Positions 44,001 to 53,755 of a DNA stretch of 64,000 nt are shown in pieces. Both the position numbers and the translations under genes were made by a program. Every line of letters begins with the position of its first letter. Within the stretch, counting starts at the first letter, position 1. Origin of the DNA: Hepsetus odoe (lineage: Eukaryota > Chordata > Actinopteri > Characiformes > Hepsetidae). The notes beneath the pieces were generated by a model. The model ran no database searches, was not told where the DNA came from, and saw nothing but the letters and a program-made list of their open reading frames with translations. Location of the stretch: contig CM029386.1 in the NCBI GenBank assembly GCA_017165825.1, forward strand, positions 3,258,950 through 3,322,949, written 5' to 3'.

Positions 44001-44992
44001 CATCCCGTTCCAAATTGTTATGCAAATTGTATTTAAGTGTCAAAGTGTCATTAAATATTTTGTTTTTCAATTAAACTCATGGATGGTATTGTGTCTCAAG
44101 GTTCTGTGGATCACTGAAATCAATCTCAGACACCTGTGAAAATTAGTTTGCCAGGTGTTCATATTCATAAACCTTCTATTCAGCCACCCCAACCAATGCT
44201 CACAAGCAAAAACGGCTGCATTGGGCCCAGAACTACATGAAGACTAATTTTCAAACAATCTTGTTCACTGATGAGTGCCATGCTACCCAGGATGGTCCAC
44301 ATGGATGGAGTGGTGGATGGTTGGTGGACAACCCAACAAGGCTGCAACGTCAGCAAGGAGGTGGCGGAGTCATGTTTTGGGCCAGAATAATGGGGTCGGC
44401 CCCTTTAGGGTCCCTGAAGGTGTGAAAATGACCTCTGAAAAGTTGTCATCTTTATGCATGACAATGCACCATCTCATGCTGCAAGGAGCACCTCTGCATC
44501 ATTGGTTGTTATCGGCATAAAAGGAGAGAAACTCATGGTGTGGCCCCCATCCTCCCCTGACCTCAATCCTATTGAGAACCTTTGGAGCTTCCTCAAGCAA
44601 AAGATCTATTAGAGTGGGAGGCAGTTCACATCCAAACAGCAGCTCTGGGAGGCTATTCTGACATCCTGCTAAGAAATTCAAGCAGAAACTCTCCAAAAAC
44701 TAAAAAAATGTTCAATGTTCAACCTCCTAATGCTGCAAATTCAACCAATGACCAATTTCAGTTCTTTACAACCTCTAAAATGTGTTGAAACTTAGTGTGT
44801 AATAATTTGGAACAGTGCAGTTTAAGTTTTTTTTATTTTTGAAAAACATACTGTTATCATTGGGATGTTTGTTCAGTAACATTCGAATGATACTCTAATG
44901 GTTGATGACTCGAAAATGATGTTGACTGTCACTTGCATCGACTAGGAAAATCAGATAGAAATATCATTTACATAATCATTTGGAAAGCGGTG
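44001..44992 (+). mobile_element. Tc1/mariner-superfamily element, transposase in ruins, DD37E spacing
   Basis: Element of 992 bp bounded by TA at 43999-44000 and 44993-44994. Ends CATCCCGTTCCAAATTGTTA and the inverse of CACCGCTTTCCAAATGATTA form imperfect terminal repeats. Plus-strand reading gives KRLHWAQNYMKTNF, LFTDECHAT (first Asp), RQQGGGGVMFWA, then MHDNAPSHAA (second Asp) and SPDLNPIENLW (Glu). Thirty-seven residues separate the second Asp from Glu. The DNA-binding half is deleted, and frameshifts and stops occur. Confidence 0.88.
44237..44790 (+). pseudogene. Tc1/mariner transposase catalytic-domain pseudogene
   Basis: The catalytic domain can be followed in two frames: FTDECHATQDGPHGWSGGW to GGGGVMFWA, then after a frameshift and an internal deletion MHDNAPSHAARS to NPIENLWSFLKQKIY, with a stop replacing the next codon, and QFTSKQQLWEAILTSC. 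Confidence 0.85.
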
Positions 44993-45060
44993 TATATATA
45001 TATATATATATTGCCTGTCAGTTCTCAGGCTTTATAAAATAACCTCTTAGCTTCGAATGT
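44993..45060. repeat. Right arm of the split palindrome, with (TA)n
   Basis: A (TA)n tract at 44993-45012 followed by TTGCCTGTCAGTTCTCAGGC and the rest of the exact 35-bp inverse of 43948-43982. Confidence 0.85.
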
Positions 45061-45589
45061 AAGCTTAAACTCATGCAAAAGGATGTGAAGTTCGACGAAA
45101 GCAGGTGTCTGCCAAAGCTTGACATTCACAAGCAATTAGTTATCTCAGAAGAATCATTTAATGACCTTGAGACCACAGCATCTAATTCGCCCCGGCGTGT
45201 TTGAAATTTTCTCAACGTGTTATTTACCGCGCTCTGTGTTTTCTAAGGCTCTCTAATTGTTCTGGCGAGGCAGCGACTTGCTTCCGTTTGCTACTAGAGT
45301 TTCTTCTTCACCCTTCAGTGCCTCTCAATTAAGGAAACAACGCACAGTGATTGGGGGGGATGGCAGGAGGAGAGATAGAGGTTTCATCAGTGCTGCTGTG
45401 CTTCCAGCCTTGGCCGAGTGGTAGGGGCCTGCTTCCTGGAGCTTTTGCTCTTTGGCAGCCTGCAGGCGGCTGCTCGGTGCACTAATCACGAGGCAGAACG
45501 AGCTGCTGAAAATGCACAAAGCTGCACGGATCAGCAAGGTGAACAGGTTTGGACCAAAATTGGGAGTTGCCTAGTGTGGAATGATGGGG
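45061..45589. other. Low-repeat segment, candidate conserved non-coding DNA (45150-45540)
   Basis: CTCTCTAATTGTTCTGGCG, CTCAATTAAGGAAACAACGC and AGCATCTAATTCGCCCCGG lie in repeat-free sequence. No exon can be supported. Confidence 0.35.
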
Positions 45590-45752
45590 AGAAAGTGACT
45601 AATTGTCATGATGAAACAGTGAAATGCTACCTCTGCATTTCACCCATACAGTCCATGCAGCAGATGGCGATACAGGAAATAGTGACGGGGACAATACCTT
45701 GCTCAAGGGTACCTCAGGGCAACCTACTGGTCTGATATTCGAACCCATGACC
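45590..45752 (-). repeat. Family B SINE
   Basis: Minus-strand copy: end AAAGTGACTAATTGTCATG, body GTGACGGGGACAATACCTTG, CTCAAGGGTACCTCAGGGCA and the B box ATTCGAACCC. The extreme head is missing. Confidence 0.75.
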
Positions 45753-45835
45753 ACTGCTTCATAAAACAATGAAAGCACTGTATTACACCTTTGCTGTTAG
45801 GCAGCTTCAGGCAATTTCATTTATAAGATATTGAT

Positions 45836-45960
45836 GGTCTAGTGTTTAGGGACTAGGCCCCAGAATCGGAAAGTCGTGGTTTCAAATTCCAGGGGTACCT
45901 TTGAGCAAGGTACCATCCCCATCACTGCTCCCCGGGCACTGGATATGGTTGCCACAGGCC
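45836..45960 (+). repeat. Family B SINE, 3' truncated
   Basis: Head TGGTCTAGTGTTTAGGGACT, B-box region GTGGTTTCAAATTCC, body CTTTGAGCAAGGTACCATCC, ends at GGATATGGTTGCC. Opposite orientation to the copy at 45590. Confidence 0.75.
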
Positions 45961-46640
45961 TCATATTGTAGGTTTGCTGATAACATGTACACTCAGCACA
46001 CCAGTAACATCAGAAACCAAAACGGACAGAAACCAATTATCTCCTGCCTACCTCAGGTGTTCCTATAATTATCAGAAAGGATTCAATAAATGTGACCTGT
46101 GACATTGAGACAATTGCAAGGTCCCGATGAGGCTTTGCATGAGGGAATAGCCTTGCATGGCATCGAGCGCATTTCACTTTTTCAAATCGCCCATCCAATA
46201 AACAGATGGCTCAGATAGTGGAAGGGGAAAATTGCATTCCTCCTAATTTTGCCATTATTTTAAAGGGGGCCTCCAATTACATGGAGATCCTGCATGATAT
46301 CGAGACCCAATGGAGAAACAGGCCAAGGAAGCGGGGGAAATGATGTTTTCAGACCAAGAAATTGAAAGAAAACTCTCCACAATTCAGTCATTATTTCAAG
46401 GGACCCCAATTACACGGAGATTCTACCTGACATTGAGTTTTCTGGAATAACAGGCTGTTGGGCGCCAAGCAAGTGGAGGCCTGGAATTATAATTGCCCTT
46501 CGTTTCCACACGGCAAAAACGGAAAATACAATATTTTTAATTTAGTTTTGTGGCGTGAAATTAAACCTACACCCACATTCTGCAGCCGCAGACCTTTTGG
46601 CTAGCCAGGATTGACCGGCTCTCAGCGTCCTGCCCAGTTA
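45961..46640. other. Low-repeat segment with a duplicated ATTA-rich module
   Basis: Repeat-free and best candidate for conserved non-coding DNA in the window. A module of about 90 bp occurs at 46239-46338 and 46375-46465 (shared CATTATTT(T/C)AA, CCAATTACA(T/C)GGAGAT and GA(T/C)AT(C/T)GAG). No coding frame. Confidence 0.4.
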
Positions 46641-47094
46641 AGCGATGGAAAACACTAAAGATTGATGAGACCCATTAACTGTATCATGCTCTTCTTTCCC
46701 AGAGCAGAACAGGCTGTATGTTGAACGTATGCCCATGAGGTTCTCCCCTCAAAGAACAATGCTGATTTCTGAAGACACTTTGATTGTTTTAAAGCCTCGG
46801 GGACGCGACTGTCCCTGCTACCCATAGTGCAGCAGGAAGTGTCAGGTTGCATTGCACACAAAATCTTTTCTGCTATCTATTAAGGCATTTTAGGATATTG
46901 TTTGTTAATTTATTTATCTTTCGTTTTCTGTTCAATAATTACAAATAAAATGTTTTAATGTACCTATAAGATTTCTTTCTTTCTGTCTGCCTTTTTTCTT
47001 TATTTCTTTATCTTGTCTTTTTTGTACAATAATTACAAATACAATTTTATCATGTTAAAAGATGTATTTATTTACATATATTTATGTCTGTCAG
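46641..47094. other. Intergenic, A+T-rich toward the right
   Basis: 46890-47090 contains two similar ACAATAATTACAAATA(A/C)A words (near 46934 and 47027), a local diverged duplication. Confidence 0.5.
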
Positions 47095-47143
<49 letters not shown>

Positions 47144-47152
47144 TTATCTATC
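47095..47152. repeat. (TATC)n microsatellite
   Basis: About 14 TATC units with one TATT. Confidence 0.95.
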
Positions 47153-47154
47153 AG

Positions 47155-47480
47155 CAGACAGCTAGAAAGGTACTTGTGTGACATCTGGAAGGAAGAAGGA
47201 GGATAAGGAAACCTGGTGGTGGAACCCAGAAGTCCAGGAGTGTATACACAAGAAGAGGCAAGCGACGAAGAAGTGTTACAGTCAGACAGATGAAGAAAGT
47301 GGACTGGAATACCCCGTCATATGCTTTCTCCAAGTCCACAATGGCACAATGTAACTTCTGACCTCTTCTATACTCCTCTTTACTCCTCCATATCGGGAGG
47401 AGGATGTTGAAAATGGAAAGCTGCCAGGAAAGAGGAAAAGAGGAAGCCCAAAGAGGAGGTTTATGGAGCATTTCTGAATA
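47155..47480. mobile_element. Rearranged RTE LINE mosaic
   Basis: Three RTE pieces in alternating orientation: 47160-47295 (+, CTGGTGGTGGAACCCAGAAG and AAGTCCAGGAGTGTATACA, the region before the RT), 47300-47390 (-, encoding RRGQKLHCAIVDLEKAYD, an RT motif A region), and 47393-47470 (+, GGAGGATGTTGAAAATGGAA, the C-terminal region). Confidence 0.7.
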
Positions 47481-47628
47481 TTATGGTCATTGTAGATAAA
47501 ACATGAACATTTACAGCTTGTACAAAGATGGAAAATGTGGATTTTTCTGTATTTTTACAGTGACTCCTTCAGTAAAGAAATAAACAGAGTTGTATCTTTG
47601 ACATTCAGAACATCCACAGTAAGGGTTT
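47481..47628. other. Intergenic, nothing recognised
   Basis: Short spacer. Confidence 0.5.
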
Positions 47629-47830
47629 TTACATTTACGCCATTTAGCAGACGCTCTTATCCAGAGCAACTTCCATGTCCTAATTACAGGGACAGTCCCC
47701 CTGGAGCAACTCAGGGTTAAGGGTCTTGCTCAGGGACCCAGTGGTGGTAGTGCTAGAGGGGGGATTTGAACCTGGATCTCTTGAGACATTTGTCCATAAG
47801 GAAGTACCCTACCACTAGACCACCACCGCT
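47629..47830 (-). repeat. Family A tRNA-type SINE, full length
   Basis: Minus strand: head GCGGTGGTGGTCTAGTGGTA, B box CAGGTTCAAATCCC, body CTGAGTTGCTCCAGGGGGAC, tail CTGGATAAGAGCGTCTGCTA. Very similar to the copy at 34363. Confidence 0.9.
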
Positions 47831-47904
47831 TTTCACAAAAGTGGCCCTGGTCAAGGCCTACTGAAAACCTGATATATGGTATCGTTTCACGCCATCTATC
47901 TATA

Positions 47905-48075
47905 AATCTCACTCACTAATTTTCTGAGCTTCTTGTCCTGGTTAGGGTTGTGGGCAGTGCTATCCCAACTCTCACAGGGTGAAAGGCAGGGACACCCTGG
48001 ACAGGTCGCTAGTCCATCACAGGGCAGATAAACAGCTCCAATTCATCTGACGTTCAGGTCTATGGATGGTGGGAG
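47905..48075 (-). repeat. Family C SINE fragment
   Basis: CACCCTGGACAGGTCGCTAG and TCCATCACAGGGCAGATAAA are the reverse of the family C body and 3' part; the preceding CTTCTTGTCCTGGTTAGGGT is its end. Confidence 0.7.
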
Positions 48076-48349
48076 GAAAGCTTTAAGCTTTGGGCTCAGG
48101 TCACCTCAATGTTCATTGAATATTGGCTCGGGCTCTATTTGTGTTTGAAATAGAACTGCTGCCAACAGGATGGGACTGTACAACTTTAGCTTTGGTGTCA
48201 AGCTTTGGGGCGGGACCTGGAGGTTTGAAAAGTGGTATCTCAGGGTTCAACATCATGTTTGTTGAGTGTCTGGTCCTCAGCTTCTCTCATGTCTCCATAT
48301 ATGTAGGGTGCAGTCTGGCCATCACTCACACATACACACCACCGTCTGG
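48076..48349. other. Intergenic, nothing recognised
   Basis: No feature seen. Confidence 0.5.
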
Positions 48350-48730
48350 TCAAACGAAGCTTTACCCACTTTTCCTAATTGCCTGCTTTGCTGCCACACT
48401 GTAACGTCACCGCGGGGAGCCGATCAAAGGCAGCTTTCAGCCTCCTCGACTGCACATTTCTGCATCCTGCGAAACGCTCGGCATGACAAATTAGCCACAT
48501 CTAAATGAGATACTTGCGCTCTCCGCACCCTCCCGTTCCCTCTGTGCTTTCCAGAAGTCCATTTGAGGTCTGGCTGTATTAACTGACTCTAGTCCTATGC
48601 CATTAGACTGCATCTGGCCCACTGTGAGTTATGCAGAAGCCCTGCTCCAGGCTTTTTAATGTTTACACCACATGCCATAATCAATGGCCCTGCTGCTCAG
48701 CAAAAGGATAAAAAATCGAAATGGTTTAAA
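48350..48730. other. Low-repeat segment, candidate conserved non-coding DNA
   Basis: CCTAATTGCCTGCTTTGCTG, GACAAATTAGCCACATCTAA and CCATAATCAATGGCCCTGC lie in repeat-free sequence. No ORF with gene-like features. Confidence 0.35.
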
Positions 48731-49370
48731 GGTGCGCTATCGTCTAATAGATGATTTTTTTTTTAATGAAACATCTCCCTTGTTTATTTTTATCTGTTTT
48801 AATAAACAAACAACTCAAAATGTACACATTTTTGGACATAAAAAAATAAATCATTGTCCAATATATCCACCCTGGATATATAATACATACAATATACAAT
48901 ATATCCAGCTCATCTTTAACAATTTCAGTCCAGACCAGCACTCCACCTCCACCTTGGTGGCATCTGAGTGCAGAATTATTCACATATACATTGTAAGTAT
49001 AGGTACAGCTCTGGAGGACTTTCATGGGCGGCCAGTGTTTGACGAGGAACCTGAAGGAGCATCTTCAAATCATGCTCTTTCTGTTAATGACGCTTCATAG
49101 TTCCTTAAGTCAAGGAAAAGTCATACTTCATAAAACACTGAATGTTGTCCTCTGCTTATGTCCACCTTAAGTCCATAAATGTTACCAACGAGGGTGTCCT
49201 CAAGACACCCTTGTTGCACTTTTCCAACAAAAGGCCTTCACACAGCATTACATTTCGAGTATTAGAAAGGCCAAAAGATCCAATCAGGCTCGTTCACTCC
49301 CTGCATGGCAAAGTGCATACGATAACACCCAGTCATGGCAACATCAATAAGTAAATAAGCCTCCAGCTGG
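48731..49370. other. Intergenic, A+T-rich
   Basis: 48850-48910 has imperfect AATATA-type words. No gene found. Confidence 0.45.
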
Positions 49371-50060
49371 GCACAGGGCTGCGAGCAATCAGGCGCCTTC
49401 AAAAAGCCCCAATAAAGAATGCAGTGGCCCACGCTTTTCGCCTATTAATAGAAGCCCCCTCCAAACATCGTTAGCTGCAGCACCTTCCGATGTGACCCAT
49501 TGCTTCCTGTCGGAGCCTAATGAGCTGCCTCTCTTGGGACCTCTCACGCAGGTGGGCTTAAAGAGCCCAACCCTGATCAACAAGGGCCTTATAAAGCATC
49601 ACTACAACGCCTCCACTGCATCAATACTGCACGCGCCCTATCAGAGGTCCGAGGCGGACCAGGTTACGACACGGGCTTCATCATAAGGGCCTGATGAAGG
49701 GATCGATTTAGCCTGCAGTCTCACTACTCTTCGGAGCGACGAATCCAGAGGATGAAGTCGGCGCTCGTACAGCGTACATATTTAACCAGCTGCCATATGG
49801 AGGCAGGAAAGGTGCAAAAGGATGCTCGTCAGCAAACTGCCAGAGACGGTGTTCAACGGAGCACCGCAGCATGAGCTTAATTGCTGCAAATGAGCACCAC
49901 GGCCTGCTCTCTTTATTTATTTTTTTAATTTTGTGCTACAGTGGGCCCGGTGAGCCATGGAGCAATCACTGCTGATTTCCATGATGGCAGTCATCTCCTC
50001 TGGCTGCTCCAGTGTGCTCCTGGAAGCCCAGTCTGTCCTTAACAGCAGTGTTCACAGGTC
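49371..50060. other. Low-repeat segment, candidate conserved non-coding DNA
   Basis: GC-intermediate, repeat-free. Contains CAGCTGCCATATGG with two E-box cores (near 49788-49800) and CATGAGCTTAATTGCTGC. No exon supported. Confidence 0.35.
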
Positions 50061-50338
50061 CTGGACACTTTATTAGAAACACCTACTTTATATGTCCACT
50101 CACTGGACACTTTATTAGAAACACCAACTTTATATGTCCACATATTGGCCACTTTATTAGAAACACCTGCTTTGTGCATCCACTCAGTGGCCACTTCATT
50201 AGAGACACCTATTTAGTGCTTTCACTCACTGGACATTTTATTAGAAACTCCTACTTTGTGCGTCCAATCACTGGACACTTTATTAGAAACACCTACTTTG
50301 TATGTCCACTCACTGGACACTCTAGAGACACTTTTACT
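50061..50338. repeat. 42-bp minisatellite (GGACACTTTATTAGAAACAC unit)
   Basis: Units start at 50061, 50103, 50145, 50187, 50229, 50271 and 50313, exactly 42 bp apart, the last partial. A plus-strand frame stays open through all units (14-residue HFIRNTYFICPLTG repeat), again because the unit is a multiple of three. Confidence 0.95.
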
Positions 50339-51460
50339 AGAGACCATTCTTGAGCTTTCTTTCCTGAACGCAACCCAAGGTGTGGAGCAGAAACCGAGGA
50401 AAACAAATGTTTGGAGGCTCCACGGCGGCGATCAACCTTCACTCTCCACCTAGCAAGCTGGTAGCATTACCGCCCCGAGGCCTCTCCTTGTCCAGCTAAA
50501 GTGCCTCTCCTTCAACACTCTCTAAAGTAGGCACGCAGTGATGACTCGTCCAAATGGAAGTGTCGTGGTCAGCAGGACTCGTAACCACAGCTGCAACATG
50601 AAATGATTCCCAAACTAATTGTGTGCTTTTAAAAAGGATCGATAGCACGGGCTCTTTCTTTGGACGGCAGCAAAAAGTTTATAAGAGAGGTGGAATTGCA
50701 GCTTTCAGCTTTATGGTCCACTCGGCCGTCTCCTCCCAGCGCTCTCGCAAAGTCCTCCAACACAGACTTAATGCTTTCATTTCCTTCATGCTATCAACTT
50801 CCTCGCTAGAGTCCCGGATATGAAGCCGGAGGCGAGTCTCTGAGGGATAAAACCAGTGACTATGTCACTCAATCCGCTCATACAAAAGATAGATGTCATG
50901 GCCACTGAGCTTCTTCTCTCAGCCCTGTGGATTTTGTCCAAGTACAATTCCCTGATCTGGAGCTGTAATGGAATTCCATGGTTGAAGTAAGAAGGAGAGG
51001 TTGTCTCACTAAGGGACTCACGTATTGAAGAAAGTTAACCCTTACCTGACATACATTCACGGCCGTCCACCAGTAGTTAGGCGCGCTCAAGACTGACATG
51101 GCTTGAAATTTGGGTCTCAGTTCCATCCAAGCTGGACATGACTGAATTTTTTCCAAGCAAAATAGATCTGGAGCCATCTCCCCAGGTTTGGAGTGTGAAT
51201 CTGATCTTTGTCCATCATTATTCAGTCCAAACTCAATCCATCTCACGCCACATCATTGGGCGTTAAGTCCAAACACAAATATTTGGCCCAAGCCGAACCC
51301 ATCTGGAAGCCAACCTTGAGCTGATAAAAGCAATGAAGGGTCAGTGGAAGGAAACTCCATGTGGGAGAAGGAACTGTTGAGTTTTCTGTTCTGAAAAGCA
51401 CTAACCATCTACTTGAAGGTGCAACCAGATCTTGTAAGTCTTATTAAAGAAGGCATGAGT
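50339..51460. other. Intergenic; 50600-50830 low-repeat
   Basis: Nothing coding is recognised. 51050-51290 shows no repeat signature either. Confidence 0.4.
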
Positions 51461-51699
51461 GGGGCAGCAGTGGCCTAGTAGTTAGGGAGTTGGTCACAGG
51501 ATCAGAAGATTGTGGGTTCAAACCCTTATCAGTAGGTTGCCCTGAGGTACTCTTGAGCAAGGTACCGTCCCTGTCACTGCTCCCCAGTCACTTTTATAGC
51601 TGCCCACTGCTGCACTGTGTTTGCATGGGTTAAATGCAGAGGTCCATTTTCATGTGCTGTGACCTCACAATGACAAGAAGAGCCACTTTCACTTTTTTT
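51461..51699 (+). repeat. Family B tRNA-type SINE, best full-length copy
   Basis: Head GGGGCAGCAGTGGCCTAGTA, B box GTGGGTTCAAACCC, body CTTGAGCAAGGTACCGTCCC, 3' GCATGGGTTAAATGCAGAGG, and end CACAATGACAAGAAGAGCC then ACTTTCACTTTTTTT. Used here as the family reference. Confidence 0.9.
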
Positions 51700-52462
51700 C
51701 ATGAGGTGAGGAGCACATTTTAGAGGTCAGAACCTTGGGACCAGGTTCTTTTTACATTTATAATCTACATCATTCTGTAAAATATAATTTTGTCAAAAAA
51801 CTACTTTAGATGTAGTGGTCCATCATCTGAATAGTTCATGGTCTCCTGGCATTTTTAGGCACTTTAGGCCAATGCTGAAAATGTGCTTTGGGGATGTTGA
51901 TTGAGCCAGCTTTGATGTCAATGTCCAAATTTTCAAGTCCACTTTAAAGGGAGTAGGTGGCATGATTGCACAATTTAAGGTGGAGCTGCAATGTTGGCAT
52001 GCAAGGTTGTGTCTGAAGGCATGTTTGGAACCAGGAAAGGATGTCAACTGAACCTTGCAAACGCCTATGTTTCCTATACCAACGCAATGCCCTGGTCCTC
52101 AAACTGACAGACGATGGATGGGGTTCATAGAGTGTGTTCATTACAGTGTAACTCCACACTTATATACAGGAGAAATCAGGATCTTCAGGATGTACTGCAT
52201 CGCTGCAGACAAGCAGTCCTCTCAATAGTCTGGAAATGTGAATCTCAGTGATTTCCTCCTTTCTTCCTTTTTGTTTTCCCTGCCGGACCCTCGTTCTCTT
52301 GTGACAATAGACTTGATGAGATGTTACAGTCACTCGGGCCTGGAGGTACGAATCTCATTCAAGGAGCAGCTTTTGCAGCCCTTCATTTTCCTCCAGCTAT
52401 TGATATGAAAACAAAGCCAGAACAAGCTGAGGGGGATGCAATGTTTATTGATTTGAAAGGCT
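51700..52462. other. Intergenic, nothing recognised
   Basis: Minus-strand frames between 51823 and 52159 show no domain. Confidence 0.45.
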
Positions 52463-52583
52463 GGTGTGTGTGTGTGAGAGAGAGTAAGTAAGAGAGCAAG
52501 AGCGAGAGAGCAAGAGAACGAGAGAGAGAGAGAGAGAGAGCTGTCAGTATCTTCAAATGAAGTGTGGGAGCACATCTCCTTGG

Positions 52584-52659
<76 letters not shown>
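52463..52659. repeat. (GT)n/(GA)n and (GT)n microsatellites
   Basis: Short GT then GA-rich tract 52463-52540, and a long GT tract of about 73 bp at 52587-52659. Confidence 0.95.
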
Positions 52660-52661
<2 letters not shown>

Positions 52662-53039
52662 ATTGGCCTGTTATATTGGACAGATGGACGAACAGACAAG
52701 CTCTCGCTCTCCTTGGCAGAGTAATAGGCAATCTTCCAAATAAGATTATGCAATGCAAGGCATGTTCCATATCATACTGACTACAATATACTTCTTATGT
52801 AAACAGAAAAGAAGGGACTTGGACACTTTGACATCTTTTACCTGTGGGGAACCTTCCAGGCCATCAGGTCTCATTGTTTCTGTAAACTTCTCGGGTTGTC
52901 GGGTCTTGTCGTTCCCGTAAACTTCTCAAAAACCATTAATGGTTTTGGCTTCATTTAAGACGTTTATTTAAAACGTGCTGACTGAATACCAGCAGGAGGA
53001 CAACAACAAAGTAGAAAATGGACACTGTTACAGATTAAG
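52660..53039. other. Intergenic with small direct repeat
   Basis: TCATTGTTTCTGTAAACTTCTC (52872 on) and TCGTTCCCGTAAACTTCTC (52909 on) are diverged tandem copies, about 37 bp apart. Confidence 0.5.
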
Positions 53040-53067
53040 GGTTTAACAGTGGCGCTGTCTCCTCACA
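53040..53067 (+). repeat. Left piece of a family C SINE split by the L2 LINE
   Basis: GTGGCGCTGTCTCCTCACA is the usual family C head up to the point where the sequence at 57179 resumes (TCACAGCAAGAAGGTACTGG). Confidence 0.7.
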
Positions 53068-53424
53068 ATTCAAGTCAAGTCAAGTCAAGTAGGATTTTAT
53101 TGTCATTTCAGCCATATACACAGTACACAGTGAAACGAAATAACGTTCCTCCAGGACCCTGGTGCTACACACAACACAAGACAACATAAGACACAAAACA
53201 GGGCAACAAGTGCAGACAAGACAGACAACAACAGACGACACGACAGACAGTACATTCATCCTTAGAGGGCTGCAGTGTTGTGGAACAAAGCAGCCCAGGT
53301 AGATTATGGTGTAGCAGTGTGGTGGAGCGGTGTTACTGATAAAGTGCAGAGTGCAACATGAGATAAATAAATAAATACAGGATGAAAAAGTGGACTGGGT
53401 TTAAGAGTTCAAGATATTGGCAGT

Positions 53425-53755
53425 TTATGAGTTCAAGAGTCTGATGGCCACGGGGAAGAAACTATTTCCCATCCTGGAAGTGGAGGCCCGTATGCTGCGG
53501 AACCTTTTCCCGGACGGCAGGAGGGAGAAGAGGGTGTGTGATGAGTGGGAGGGATCATCCACAATGCTGGTTGCTTTGTGGATGCAGCGAGTGGTGAAAA
53601 TGTCCTGTACAGAGGGCAGAGAGATCCTGATGATCTTCTCAGCTGTTCTCACTACCCGTTGTAGGGACTTGCAGTCTGAGACGTTGCAGTTCCCGTACCA
53701 GGCAGTAATGCAGCCGCTCAGGATGCGACTTCTGTGATTGTAGAGTTTCAGACAT
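53425..53755 (-). pseudogene. L2 ORF2 C-terminal part, beyond the insertion
   Basis: Resumes with RILSGCITAWYGNCNVSD and continues LQRVVRTAEKIIRISLPSVQ, HSSHTLFSLLPSGKRFRSI and NSFFPVAIRLLNS, the normal L2 C-terminus. Confidence 0.88.

Noticed and set aside
44237..44520. Possible domesticated transposase gene
   Set aside because: The DNA-binding half is missing, and frameshifts, an internal deletion and stops break the catalytic domain.
51461..51560. Possible tRNA genes at SINE heads
   Set aside because: A-box and B-box-like words occur, but no cloverleaf with paired acceptor stem can be drawn, and each is followed by a SINE body.
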